Source: a virus. From it: a stretch of DNA of 52,429 nt. Shown in pieces: positions 1 through 7,013 of the stretch (position 1 is the stretch's first letter; each line of letters begins with the position of its first letter). Below the pieces are notes generated by a model, which had not been told where the DNA came from, ran no database searches, and was given only the letters and a program-made list of their open reading frames with translations. Made by a program: the position numbers and the translations under genes. Location: positions 1-52,429 of IMG/VR virus record IMGVR_UViG_3300037153_000540. One strand, given 5' to 3'.

Positions 1-169
1 CTTTCGGTCACGTTTCGGACGAAATCCCCAGCGGTATCGAAGTGATCACTTTCCGTGCATGTCCGCAGGTCGGCCACATGCGGTCAGGCCGTAAACCGCA
101 CGGAAAGCGGTACTGACCGGTAACAGTCAGGCCGTAGCCGTATTTCGCTCTGGGGAAAGTGCACGGCCC
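1..169. other. left-end non-coding stretch
   Basis: No convincing gene is seen. An 11-bp direct repeat, GTCAGGCCGTA, occurs at 85-95 and 127-137, and ACTG...CAGT forms a short inverted pair between them. The position, outside the repressor and opposite the integrase end, is where a prophage end could lie, but no sequence shared with the right end was found, so no att site is called. Confidence 0.3.
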
Positions 170-583
170 TCAGCCAGCGGCGCGCCCGCGCCCCTCGCCT
201 TCGGCAGGCTCCTCGGACTGCTCGGGGTCGGGTTCGTGCGCCGCGAGGATCGCGTCGAGCAGCCGCCGGCGCTTGGCCGGGTCGCGACGGATCCGCTCGA
301 TCAGCGCATCTTCGTCGGTCTCCGTCGGCCCCTCCCGATCCGCTGGCGGGACCCACAGGCCGAGGCCGCGACGGACTTCAACGATGTCCATCCCGAAGAA
401 GTCGGCGAGCTGCTCGGCGCGCGCGTCAGGGACCGTAGTCCCCCGGGTCTCGTAATTGTTGATCAGCGTCTTGTCCCAGCCGAGGCGCCGAGCCAGCTCG
501 GCTTGGCTGGTGATCCCGCGTCGCTCGCGCTGTTCCCGCAACCATCGCCCGGCCGCGTCCCCGCGAGTGCCTGGATTGGACAT
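170..583 (-). CDS. XRE-family repressor-like regulator
   Basis: A 137-residue protein with an N-terminal helix-turn-helix (about residues 10-60, including AELARRLGWDKTLINNYE) and an acidic, arginine-rich tail. No C-terminal peptidase domain of the LexA/CI type is visible. The start at 583 is preferred over an in-frame ATG at 634 because the upstream codons run through the operator-like repeats. It is the only leftward gene at this end and diverges from a second XRE gene at 695, the layout of a phage immunity switch. A lysogeny repressor role is inferred from position and fold. A possible promoter is ATGACA, 17 nt, TAAGGA on the minus strand between the genes. Confidence 0.8.
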   Translation of the reverse strand: MSNPGTRGDAAGRWLREQRERRGITSQAELARRLGWDKTLINNYETRGTTVPDARAEQLADFFGMDIVEVRRGLGLWVPPADREGPTETDEDALIERIRRDPAKRRRLLDAILAAHEPDPEQSEEPAEGEGRGRAAG

Positions 584-593
584 GTACCAAAGT

Positions 594-617
594 GTCGCAC
601 GTCGTGCGACGTGCGTC
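594..617. promoter_or_regulatory. operator-like site O1
   Basis: A 24-bp sequence beginning GTCGCACGTCGTGCGAC (7-bp inverted arms around GTC) and ending GACGTGCGTC. Its reverse complement matches the site at 661-684 at 21 of 24 positions. It lies 11 bp upstream of the repressor start. Confidence 0.6.
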
Positions 618-639
618 CTTACACATCCCTGCACTAATT

Positions 640-656
640 GTCATATGACGCATGCC
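640..656. promoter_or_regulatory. possible third operator half-site O3
   Basis: Contains the perfect 10-bp palindrome GTCATATGAC (640-649) running into GACGCATGCC, which matches the outer half of O2 at 8 of 10 positions. It sits between O1 and O2, so the switch may have three sites. Confidence 0.35.
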
Positions 657-660
657 GCTT

Positions 661-684
661 GACGCACGTCGTACGTCATGCGAC
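661..684. promoter_or_regulatory. operator-like site O2
   Basis: A 24-bp site starting GACGCACGTC and ending GTCATGCGAC, inverted relative to O1. It ends 11 bp before the rightward start at 695, mirroring the spacing of O1 from the repressor start. Confidence 0.6.
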
Positions 685-694
685 GCTCTATCTC

Positions 695-1069
695 ATGCAA
701 AGCACCGACCTAAACGTCCTGTGGGGCCGCCGCCTCACGGAGGCGCGTGGGCGGCTGGGGATGTCGATACGCGAGCTAGCTCGGCAGACGGACATCCACC
801 CAAGCCACCTCGCTCGCTTCGAGAACGGCGAAGCCGGGTTGGGCGACGAAAACCGGATTGCGGTCGCGGCCAAGGTCGGCCAACTCGTCAGTGACCTATT
901 CCCGTATCCCGCGACCACCGACCAGGAGCCCGCGTGCCCCCATGCGGCGGATGCTGCGGGCGCGGCACCGTCCCGAACCCCAGCGACAAGGGCGGCGATC
1001 CCATCGCCTGCCCCGAATGCCAAGGCACCGGCGGCCTTGGCACCCGAGGAGAGCCGCGGAAATGAGTGA
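695..1069 (+). CDS. XRE-family HTH protein (Cro/excise-position regulator)
   Basis: A 124-residue reading frame. Residues about 10-65 form a clear XRE helix-turn-helix (LTEARGRLGMSIRELARQTD, then a recognition helix ending RFENGE). ATG at 695 is chosen over 638 because the longer version would cover the operators. It is the first rightward gene of the switch. The last 50 residues are low-complexity Ala/Pro and overlap a different frame (934-1065) with a convincing zinc-finger pattern, so the true C-terminus may lie near residue 80 or involve a frame change. The HTH is certain; the end is not. Confidence 0.7.
   Translation: MQSTDLNVLWGRRLTEARGRLGMSIRELARQTDIHPSHLARFENGEAGLGDENRIAVAAKVGQLVSDLFPYPATTDQEPACPHAADAAGAAPSRTPATRAAIPSPAPNAKAPAALAPEESRGNE
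934..1065 (+). CDS. small DnaJ-type zinc-finger protein
   Basis: A 43-residue frame with GTG start. It carries CGGCCGRG followed by CPECQGTGG, the Cys spacing and Gly-rich context of DnaJ-like zinc ribbons common in small actinophage proteins. Its stop overlaps the next ATG as ATGA (1062-1065), typical of this genome. It lies in a different frame within the 3' part of the upstream HTH frame. Either it is an independent overlapping gene or the HTH protein continues into it through a frame change. Confidence 0.45.
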   Translation: MPPCGGCCGRGTVPNPSDKGGDPIACPECQGTGGLGTRGEPRK

Positions 1070-1229
1070 CTCCCCCGCTCAGCGCCCCGCGCGCCTCTGC
1101 CGCACCCCTGAGGAGTGCTACCAGGCCGGCTGGGACGACGCCGCCGACATGCCGCCCCTCACGCCCAGCCAGATCGCCAAGCTCACCGCGCTCTGGCGGC
1201 CCTACATCCGCCGCAACGACGCGGCCTGA
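1062..1229 (+). CDS. small conserved phage protein
   Basis: A 55-residue protein translationally coupled (ATGA) to the zinc-finger frame. The segment CRTPEECYQAGWDDAADMPPL, then LTPSQIAKLTALWRPY, is a compact pattern seen in small actinophage proteins that pair a hydrophilic start with a helical end. The function is unknown. Confidence 0.6.
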   Translation: MSDSPAQRPARLCRTPEECYQAGWDDAADMPPLTPSQIAKLTALWRPYIRRNDAA

Positions 1230-1298
1230 ACAGCCGGACGGCCGGCCCCCTCGCAGGACACCGGCCGCCGATCACAACAACTGAAGGGATTCTATCCA

Positions 1299-1649
1299 AT
1301 GACCGAAGCCATCCAGATCAACAAGATCGCATCCGAGACCATCTCCGTGCCGATCGTCGGCACCATGCCGCTGATCGTCCACAACTTCTCCGAGAAGTCC
1401 AAGCGGCAGATGCTCGACGCCCAGCAGGGCCGCAAGTCCCCGAAGCAGGTCCGTGACCCAGAGGCCGAGTACGAGGCGGCGTTCTACCGCACGAAGGACG
1501 GCTACGGCTTCCCGGTGACCGCATTCAACGACTTCGCGCGCCAGCTCGTGTTGAAGGACATGGAGCGTGAATGGCAAGCGCTCCGCCGCCGTTACGAGCA
1601 TTTTGAGGAATTCCTCGCCATGGTGCTCCGGGACACGGAGGCAGCGTGA
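1299..1649 (+). CDS. actinophage conserved protein, apparently truncated and fused
   Basis: Residues 1-70 (containing VPIVGTMPLIVHNFSEKSKR and RDPEAEYEAAFYR) match what I know of a conserved actinophage family of roughly 240 residues, which continues after GFPVTAF. Here the protein switches after that point to a short charged helix (KDMEREWQALRRRYEHFEEF) and stops at residue 116. The simplest reading is an internal deletion that joined the N-terminal third of the family to another reading frame. A Shine-Dalgarno-like GAAGGGA lies upstream. The function is unknown. Confidence 0.65.
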   Translation: MTEAIQINKIASETISVPIVGTMPLIVHNFSEKSKRQMLDAQQGRKSPKQVRDPEAEYEAAFYRTKDGYGFPVTAFNDFARQLVLKDMEREWQALRRRYEHFEEFLAMVLRDTEAA

Positions 1650-2041
1650 TGAACCCCACGTCCACACCCGCCGACCGGCTGATGTGGCCCCACGAGGTCG
1701 CCACAGTGTTTCGCGTCGACGCGAAGACCGTGACCCGCTGGGCCGCTGACGGGCGGCTCTCATCGATCCGTACGCCGGGCGGTCACCGCCGCTTCTACGA
1801 AACCGAGGTCCGCGCGTTCCTGGCCGGTGAGACGACCGGCATGGACGTAGTCCTCGCGAAGGCCCGCGAGGTCGCCGACAAGATCACGTTCGACTGGCGG
1901 GAGCCGGTTCCGGACGGTGAGGTCACGGCTCTGGCGTGGTCCGGGGACGTGTGCGAGTACGCCGTGTCCGACTCGCCCGCCGAGGCCCTCGCTGGGGCAG
2001 TGGAGAAGCTCAGGGCCTACCGCGCGGGTGGTGCGCGATGA
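1649..2041 (+). CDS. BldC-like MerR-type DNA-binding protein
   Basis: A 130-residue protein. Residues about 10-55 (PHEVATVFRVDAKTVTRW, then SIRTPGGHRRFYETEV) are the winged helix of the BldC/MerR family, which binds tandem direct repeats in actinomycetes. The C-terminal half is an unrelated alpha/beta segment. GTG at 1646 is an alternative start. It overlaps the next gene by ATGA and sits early in the rightward operon, so it may regulate early expression or help lysogeny control. Confidence 0.75.
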   Translation: MNPTSTPADRLMWPHEVATVFRVDAKTVTRWAADGRLSSIRTPGGHRRFYETEVRAFLAGETTGMDVVLAKAREVADKITFDWREPVPDGEVTALAWSGDVCEYAVSDSPAEALAGAVEKLRAYRAGGAR

Positions 2042-2751
2042 CCGCCCCGGCCCCGAACGTCGACCTGCTCCGGCGCACGCTCGCCTATATCGAGGAGCAC
2101 CCTCAGGAGTGGAACCAGCGCGCCTGGCGCTGCGGGACGACCGCGTGCTTCGCCGGTCACGCGGTGATCCTGGACGGCGGCCGCTGGGCGGACCCTGCGT
2201 TCGACGACCTCATCGCCCGCGATGACGACCCCGAAGAGCACCAGACGGAAGTCGGCGACGGACTCAAGCTCGTCGAGGTCAAGGACCGGGCACAGCGCCG
2301 AGCTGACCGGCGGCGCATCGTGACCGCCACCCAGTACGGCGTGCGCTTCCACCGCCCCGACGGCACCCGCGTCTGCTACCTCCTCGCCGACGACACCGCC
2401 GGGACCGTCGAGCTCATGGACGAACTCGCCGCCGAAGGCATCACCCGCATGGAACCCGTACGGCGGCCCGTGCCCGACTGGGAGATCGACCCGGACGGCC
2501 TGCCCGCCGCCGTACGGCACCTCGCCGAGGCGCAGGTCGATGGGCAGATCGACGACGCCGCCCGCCGCGCCCAGCTCGCGGGCTGGTTCCCCGACTACTT
2601 CTTCCCGCTCCCGCCCGGCGCGTGGGGGCGGCTGACGGAGGCGATCCGTGAGCAGCTCGCCGCCGACGACGAGGGCCGTGCGGCGGACGTGAAGGCCGCC
2701 GAGGAACGCATCGCCGCGGCCGTCGCCGAGATCTGCGGAGGTGCGGCGTGA
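2038..2751 (+). CDS. conserved actinophage protein with WRCGTTACFAGHAV motif
   Basis: A 237-residue protein. The N-terminal segment EWNQRAWRCGTTACFAGHAV is a recognisable conserved motif of actinophage early proteins of unknown function. The C-terminal part (FPDYFFPLPPGAWGRLTEAI) is separate and ends in a helix. It is coupled to its neighbours by ATGA overlap upstream and GTGA overlap downstream. Confidence 0.6.
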   Translation: MTAPAPNVDLLRRTLAYIEEHPQEWNQRAWRCGTTACFAGHAVILDGGRWADPAFDDLIARDDDPEEHQTEVGDGLKLVEVKDRAQRRADRRRIVTATQYGVRFHRPDGTRVCYLLADDTAGTVELMDELAAEGITRMEPVRRPVPDWEIDPDGLPAAVRHLAEAQVDGQIDDAARRAQLAGWFPDYFFPLPPGAWGRLTEAIREQLAADDEGRAADVKAAEERIAAAVAEICGGAA

Positions 2752-3012
2752 CGGACGTCGACGACTTCACCGACTACACGGAGACCTGCTCGTGCGGGCA
2801 CCCGCGCCGTATGCACTGGCGCAGCTGCTCCGGCACACACAAGAAGCTCGACGTCAAGGCGCTCCCCGAGCCCCATCTACGTCGACGAGACCGATCCGTT
2901 CGCCTGGCCCACCAACTGGCCGCCGGTCCGCGAGTGCCCGCACATCGAGGTGCCGTGCACCTGCTCATCGTTCGGGCCGGCCGAACCGGAACCGCCGGAG
3001 GACTGGTCATGA
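2748..3012 (+). CDS. Cys-rich small protein split by an apparent +1 frameshift
   Basis: The GTG-started frame gives CSCGHPRRMHWRSC then KKLDVKAL, and loses sense after about 2860. The +1 frame then reads IYVDETDPFAWPTNWPPV and CPHIEVPCTCSSFG and ends at a TGA (3010-3012) that overlaps the next ATG, as expected for this operon. Removing one C from the CCCC run near 2864 would join the two halves into one protein of about 87 residues with two Cys clusters, probably zinc-binding. The cause could be a sequencing indel, a mutation or programmed slippage. Confidence 0.55.
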
Positions 3013-3770
3013 TCCGACGACGCAACTACGGCAAGGGCCACGCTTATTTCGACGAGGACGGCAAGGTCCCCGGCGTCACCACCATCCTCGGCGACGGCCT
3101 GTCCAAGCCCGCACTCATCAACTGGGCCGCGAACGCCACAGCCGGATACGCGGTCGACCACTGGGACGAGCTGGCCGAGATGAAGCCGTCCGAGCGGCTC
3201 CGCACCCTCGAGCGATGCCGGTACGCCGAGCGGGACGCCGCGGCCAAGCGCGGCACCGAGGTGCACAAGCTCGGCGAGCGCCTCGCCGCCGGCGAAGAGG
3301 TCGACGTCCCGGACGAGCTCGCCGGGCACGTCGAGTCCTACGTCAAGTTCCTCGACGACTTCGACGTGCAGCCGCTCGTCATCGAAGGCGTCGTCGTCTC
3401 CCGGAAGTACCGGTACGCCGGGACCCTCGACCTGATCGCGGACATGCCGACGCTCGGGCAGCGCCTGATCCTCGACATCAAGACCGCGCGCTCCGGCGTC
3501 TGGCCGGACAACGGCCTGCAGCTCGCCGCCTACCGGTACGCCGACGTCTACCTCGACGGCGACGTCGAGAAGCCGCTGCCCGAATGCGACGGCGCCGCCG
3601 TGGTGCACGTCCGCGCGGACGGCTGTGACCTCGTTCCCGTCCTGGCCGGGCCGACCGAGCACCGCTACTTCCTCTACGTCCAGCAGATGTGGCGCTGGGC
3701 GAACGAACACTCCAAGACCGTCGTCGGCGAGGCCGTCGCCCCGCCGCGTATGCAGGGGGCAGCATCATGA
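3009..3770 (+). CDS. PD-(D/E)XK nuclease, RecB/phage exonuclease type
   Basis: A 253-residue protein with the motif order of the family: RGTEVH (82-86), a glutamate near 126, AGTLDL (G138, D141), DIKT (D156, K158) and QLAAYRYAD (Q171, Y175). The enzyme should resect DNA ends. It directly precedes a RecT-like annealing gene, so the two form a phage homologous-recombination pair. The start is set by the ATGA overlap at 3009; an upstream in-frame extension to 2748 is the frameshifted neighbour. Confidence 0.85.
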   Translation: MIRRRNYGKGHAYFDEDGKVPGVTTILGDGLSKPALINWAANATAGYAVDHWDELAEMKPSERLRTLERCRYAERDAAAKRGTEVHKLGERLAAGEEVDVPDELAGHVESYVKFLDDFDVQPLVIEGVVVSRKYRYAGTLDLIADMPTLGQRLILDIKTARSGVWPDNGLQLAAYRYADVYLDGDVEKPLPECDGAAVVHVRADGCDLVPVLAGPTEHRYFLYVQQMWRWANEHSKTVVGEAVAPPRMQGAAS

Positions 3771-4810
3771 CCGGAACCGAGATCGCACTTCGCGCCCAGT
3801 CCGGCGCCGAAGTCGACTCCTGGGCGGGCGCGATGCCCGACATCGTCAAGCTCGCCGACCACATCGCGAACACCGAGTTCGTCCCCGCCGGTCTGCGGGG
3901 CAAGCCCGCCGCGGTCGCCGCCGCCGTCCTGGCCGGCCGCGAGCAGGGCATCGGCCCGATGACCTCCCTCACGCACATGCACGTCGTCGAGGGCCGTCCG
4001 ACCATGAGCGCAGAACTTAAGCGCGCTCGCGTCCTGGCCGACGGTCACGAGCTCCACTTCGAGGAGATGACGACCACGCGGTGCGTCGTCCGCGGCCGCC
4101 GTAAGGGCTCGGAGAACTGGACCACCGTCGCGTGGAGCATCGACGACGCCAAGCGGGCGAACCTGGTCGGGAAGAACAACTGGAAGAACCACCCGCGGCG
4201 CATGCTGCAGGCTCGCGCCACGTCCGAGCTGTGCGACCTGCTCTTCCCCGACGTCGTCGGCGGCTTGCCGACCACCGAGGAGATCGTCGACGCGGCCGGG
4301 GACTACACGGACGCCACCGATGGCGCGGCGGCGCCCGCGGACAAGCCGAAGCGCCGTACCGCCCAGCGGCGCAACGCCCGCCCTGCGGCCACACAGCAGC
4401 CCGCCAGCAGCCCGGCGCCCGCTGACCGTACGCCCGCACCCGGGCCGCCGCTGCCCGGCGAGGACGGCTACGACAGCGCCACGCAGGATGCACCGCAGAC
4501 CGCCGACTCGATCACCAACGCGCAGCTGACGAAGCTGCACACGGTGTTCTCCGCGATCGGCTGGGACGACCGCGATGACCGGATCCGCGCCGCGTCCACG
4601 ATCGTCGCCCGCCCGCTCGGTTCCTCGACGGAGCTGACAAAGGAGGAAGGCCGCACGCTGATCGACACGCTCGAGCGCATCGCGGCCGGGCCGGATCCAT
4701 CGGTTCGTCTCGGTGAGCTGATCGCGGCGGCCGGCGGCGATGAGGTCGTCGACGCCGAGGTCGTCGAGGACCTGCCGGAGGGCTACGAGGACCCGGACGG
4801 CGGCGCGTGA
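3767..4810 (+). CDS. RecT-like single-strand annealing protein
   Basis: A 347-residue protein. Residues about 30-170 (AAVLAGREQGIGPMTSLTHM, VVEGRPTMSAEL, then KNHPRRMLQARATSELC) match the annealing core of RecT-family proteins. A Pro/Ala-rich linker follows, then a C-terminal helical module (NAQLTKLHTVFSAIGW, VARPLGSSTELTKEE) that is common at the end of actinophage recombinases. It is coupled by ATGA to the exonuclease and most likely anneals the strands that enzyme exposes. Confidence 0.75.
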   Translation: MTGTEIALRAQSGAEVDSWAGAMPDIVKLADHIANTEFVPAGLRGKPAAVAAAVLAGREQGIGPMTSLTHMHVVEGRPTMSAELKRARVLADGHELHFEEMTTTRCVVRGRRKGSENWTTVAWSIDDAKRANLVGKNNWKNHPRRMLQARATSELCDLLFPDVVGGLPTTEEIVDAAGDYTDATDGAAAPADKPKRRTAQRRNARPAATQQPASSPAPADRTPAPGPPLPGEDGYDSATQDAPQTADSITNAQLTKLHTVFSAIGWDDRDDRIRAASTIVARPLGSSTELTKEEGRTLIDTLERIAAGPDPSVRLGELIAAAGGDEVVDAEVVEDLPEGYEDPDGGA

Positions 4811-5034
4811 TGGCCAGCCGCGACATGACCATCGGCGACATCTGCACCGAGCTCGTGCAGTGGCGGATGTTCCGCCGCGACGGCCTCACCGCAGACGAGA
4901 CCGCCGCCCTGATGAACCTGGGCCCGACCACGGCCGGCCACTACGAGCGCACGCTCGCCCAGCTCGGCGCCCTGAAAACCGACGCAGCCCCCGGCCAGGC
5001 CCGGCCGAGGACTGCGGACAACACCAGCGAGTGA
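4810..5034 (+). CDS. small HTH-like protein
   Basis: A 74-residue protein. The central segment DGLTADETAALMNLGPTTAG resembles the first helices of a helix-turn-helix. Its start overlaps the RecT stop (GTG at 4807 is an alternative). The function is unknown. Confidence 0.5.
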   Translation: MASRDMTIGDICTELVQWRMFRRDGLTADETAALMNLGPTTAGHYERTLAQLGALKTDAAPGQARPRTADNTSE

Positions 5035-5048
5035 AAGGACCACCCGCG

Positions 5049-5519
5049 ATGACCAACCCTACTGAGCAGGACGCCCGCGCGGCGTACACCGCCGGCCTCC
5101 GGCAGCTCGCCGACATCCTCGACGCCCACCCCGAACTGCCGCTCCCGTTCGAAGGCAGTGCCCGATCGCTCTTGCAGCGGATCACCTTCTTCTACCTGTC
5201 CGACAAGGACCCCCGTGCCGCGCTGGCCACCGCGCGCCGGGCCTTCGGCGTCCCGATGGACAAGAACGACAGCATCCCCAACACCTTCAGCCTCACGGGC
5301 AGCCTGGCGGGCTTGCACTTCTCACTGACCGCGAACCGCAACGACGTGTGCGAGCGGGTCGTCACCGGCACCCGTGAGGTCGAGGTGACTGAGCCGGATC
5401 CGGACGCGGTGGCGGCGCTGCCGAAGGTCACCCGTACGGAGGTCGTCGAGGAAGTCGAGTGGCGCTGCACGCCGCTTCTCGCCGCCGGCGAGCACGACAA
5501 GGCGGTGGCCGGGCGATGA
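5049..5519 (+). CDS. conserved early phage protein
   Basis: A 156-residue protein with no named domain that I recognise. It has a helical N-terminus (AYTAGLRQLADILDAHPEL), a central FYLSDKDPRAALATARRAFG and a beta-rich C-terminal half. This arrangement, with LADFLDAHPELP-like wording, recurs in actinophage and ICE early operons without known function. AAAGGA lies upstream of the ATG, and its stop overlaps the next ATG. Confidence 0.6.
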   Translation: MTNPTEQDARAAYTAGLRQLADILDAHPELPLPFEGSARSLLQRITFFYLSDKDPRAALATARRAFGVPMDKNDSIPNTFSLTGSLAGLHFSLTANRNDVCERVVTGTREVEVTEPDPDAVAALPKVTRTEVVEEVEWRCTPLLAAGEHDKAVAGR

Positions 5520-5926
5520 GGAACCGCAACGACGCACCCGTCGCCGCCACAAGCCAGCGCCCCGTCGCGACCGAGGCCGAGATCCGCGCGATGCACGACA
5601 AGGCCGCCGCGCACCAGCTCGCCGCCGACAAGCACGAAGCGCAGGCACAGCACGACCTCGGTGCCGCCGAGCACATGGCCACCGAGATGGTCGCCAACGC
5701 CCGCGCCGAAGCGAACCGCATCGTCCGCGAGGCGCAGGAACAGGCCGCCACACACCAGCGGCAGGTCGACGAGCACGCGGCGCAGCTCCGGAAGCTGAAG
5801 GCCGCCGAGGAGGCGCGGGCGACGTACTGGTCGACGCTCGCCGAGGAGGAGACCGCGCGGGCCGGCCTGACGGCGATCCCGCCTACCGCCCCGCTGGAGA
5901 CGGTCCCGGACGGAGAGCCGTCATGA
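5516..5926 (+). CDS. coiled-coil protein
   Basis: A 136-residue protein rich in Ala, Glu, Gln and His, with a long predicted coiled coil (about residues 25-110). There is no signal peptide or catalytic motif. It overlaps both neighbours by ATGA. The function is unknown. Confidence 0.55.
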   Translation: MRNRNDAPVAATSQRPVATEAEIRAMHDKAAAHQLAADKHEAQAQHDLGAAEHMATEMVANARAEANRIVREAQEQAATHQRQVDEHAAQLRKLKAAEEARATYWSTLAEEETARAGLTAIPPTAPLETVPDGEPS

Positions 5927-6132
5927 GGTACCACGTCCTGTCCGCCGCCGTCATCGCGTTCGCCGTCTGGTACGCCCACCGCCATCGCGCCGCGCGCTAC
6001 CACCGCCGCCGCTGGCACCACGCGAAGTGCCACGCCGCCCCGACGCGCCTGCACCGCGCCCGCCTCGCCCTGGTGCGCCTCGCCCAGGTCCGCATCCGCA
6101 TCACCTTCGGCACGAACACGAGGACCGCATGA
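5923..6132 (+). CDS. small basic membrane-anchored peptide
   Basis: A 69-residue protein. The N-terminus (YHVLSAAVIAFAVWYA) is a single hydrophobic segment, followed by a strongly basic His/Arg-rich tail. It is the first of several consecutive small membrane genes in this operon. Confidence 0.5.
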   Translation: MRYHVLSAAVIAFAVWYAHRHRAARYHRRRWHHAKCHAAPTRLHRARLALVRLAQVRIRITFGTNTRTA

Positions 6133-6422
6133 TCACCGCGACCATCGTCGGCGCTCTGCTCGCCGCCATCGTCCTCCTCGCCCTCGGCGTCTACATCGGC
6201 CGCGACCAGTACGGCTACTACCGGGGCCGCGCCGACGGCTACAAGGCCGGCATCCGCCACGGCGAGAAAGCCCGCAACGCCCTCCAGGCCCGCGCCGACA
6301 CGCTGAACGCCGCCCTCGACGAGATGGGCGAGATGTACGACGCCGGGGTCGCCCGACGGTTCGCGCCGCCCATCGCCCGCGCCGTGGCCGAGGTCTACGA
6401 CCACGAGGAGGCCGGACTGTGA
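6129..6422 (+). CDS. small membrane protein
   Basis: A 97-residue protein with one N-terminal membrane helix (VGALLAAIVLLALGVYIG) and a charged cytosolic tail with helical heptads. ATGA coupling occurs on both sides. The function is unknown. Confidence 0.5.
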   Translation: MITATIVGALLAAIVLLALGVYIGRDQYGYYRGRADGYKAGIRHGEKARNALQARADTLNAALDEMGEMYDAGVARRFAPPIARAVAEVYDHEEAGL

Positions 6423-6550
6423 TCCTCATCCTCGCCCTCGGCGTGTCCGCGTGCGTCTTCCTGCCGCTCGCCGCGCTCGTCGCCCTGGCCCGGCTCGGCT
6501 ACGTGCTGTGGCAGGGCCGCCGCCTCGACCGCTCCGGAGGTGCCCGGTGA
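6419..6550 (+). CDS. very small membrane peptide
   Basis: A 43-codon gene with GTG start overlapping the previous stop. The first 25 residues are hydrophobic (LILALGVSACVFLPLAALVA), then a basic end. It is supported by overlaps on both ends (GTGA at 6547) and the run of similar genes. Confidence 0.45.
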   Translation: MILILALGVSACVFLPLAALVALARLGYVLWQGRRLDRSGGAR

Positions 6551-6894
6551 GCGCCGTCGACAAGCTGGACGTCGAGGAACTCCGCGCCGCCTCGACCCGG
6601 CTGCGCTGCGACCACGACTTCTCGTTTGTCGAGCGCGGGTGCACGAAGTGCGGCATCGACACGCGCCCCGTGGTAGACGAGCTGGTCGAGCCGCTCGCGG
6701 CCTGGCTGGACTCCGAGGCAGCCCGCCGGCACATCGTCAACGCCAGCCTCCATCAGCCGACGAGCGGCGGCTTCACCGGCTTCTGCTCGTGCGGCAGCCT
6801 CGCCCACCGGCCCGACCGGGACGCGCCCACCCAATGCGGACGCCTCGACAAGGCGCTCACGGTCGCCCGCGTGATCAACGGGACCGCGTCATGA
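6547..6894 (+). CDS. Cys-rich, probably zinc-binding protein
   Basis: A 115-residue protein with RCDHDFSFVERGCTKCG near the N-terminus and GFCSCGSLAH plus a later Cys, giving two potential zinc sites. The function is unknown. Confidence 0.5.
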   Translation: MSAVDKLDVEELRAASTRLRCDHDFSFVERGCTKCGIDTRPVVDELVEPLAAWLDSEAARRHIVNASLHQPTSGGFTGFCSCGSLAHRPDRDAPTQCGRLDKALTVARVINGTAS

Positions 6895-7013
6895 CCGGCC
6901 TGTGGATCGTCTTCGGCGTCGTCGCAGCCGCCGCTGTCATCGAAGGGCTCGTCGCGTTCCTGTTCGCCGCCGCCGCCGCCGACCCCACGACCGTCGACCT
7001 GGAGGACGCGTGA
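6891..7013 (+). CDS. very small membrane peptide
   Basis: A 40-residue peptide dominated by one membrane helix (GLWIVFGVVAAAAVIEGLVA) with an acidic C-terminus. It is coupled at both ends (ATGA and GTGA). Confidence 0.45.
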   Translation: MTGLWIVFGVVAAAAVIEGLVAFLFAAAAADPTTVDLEDA

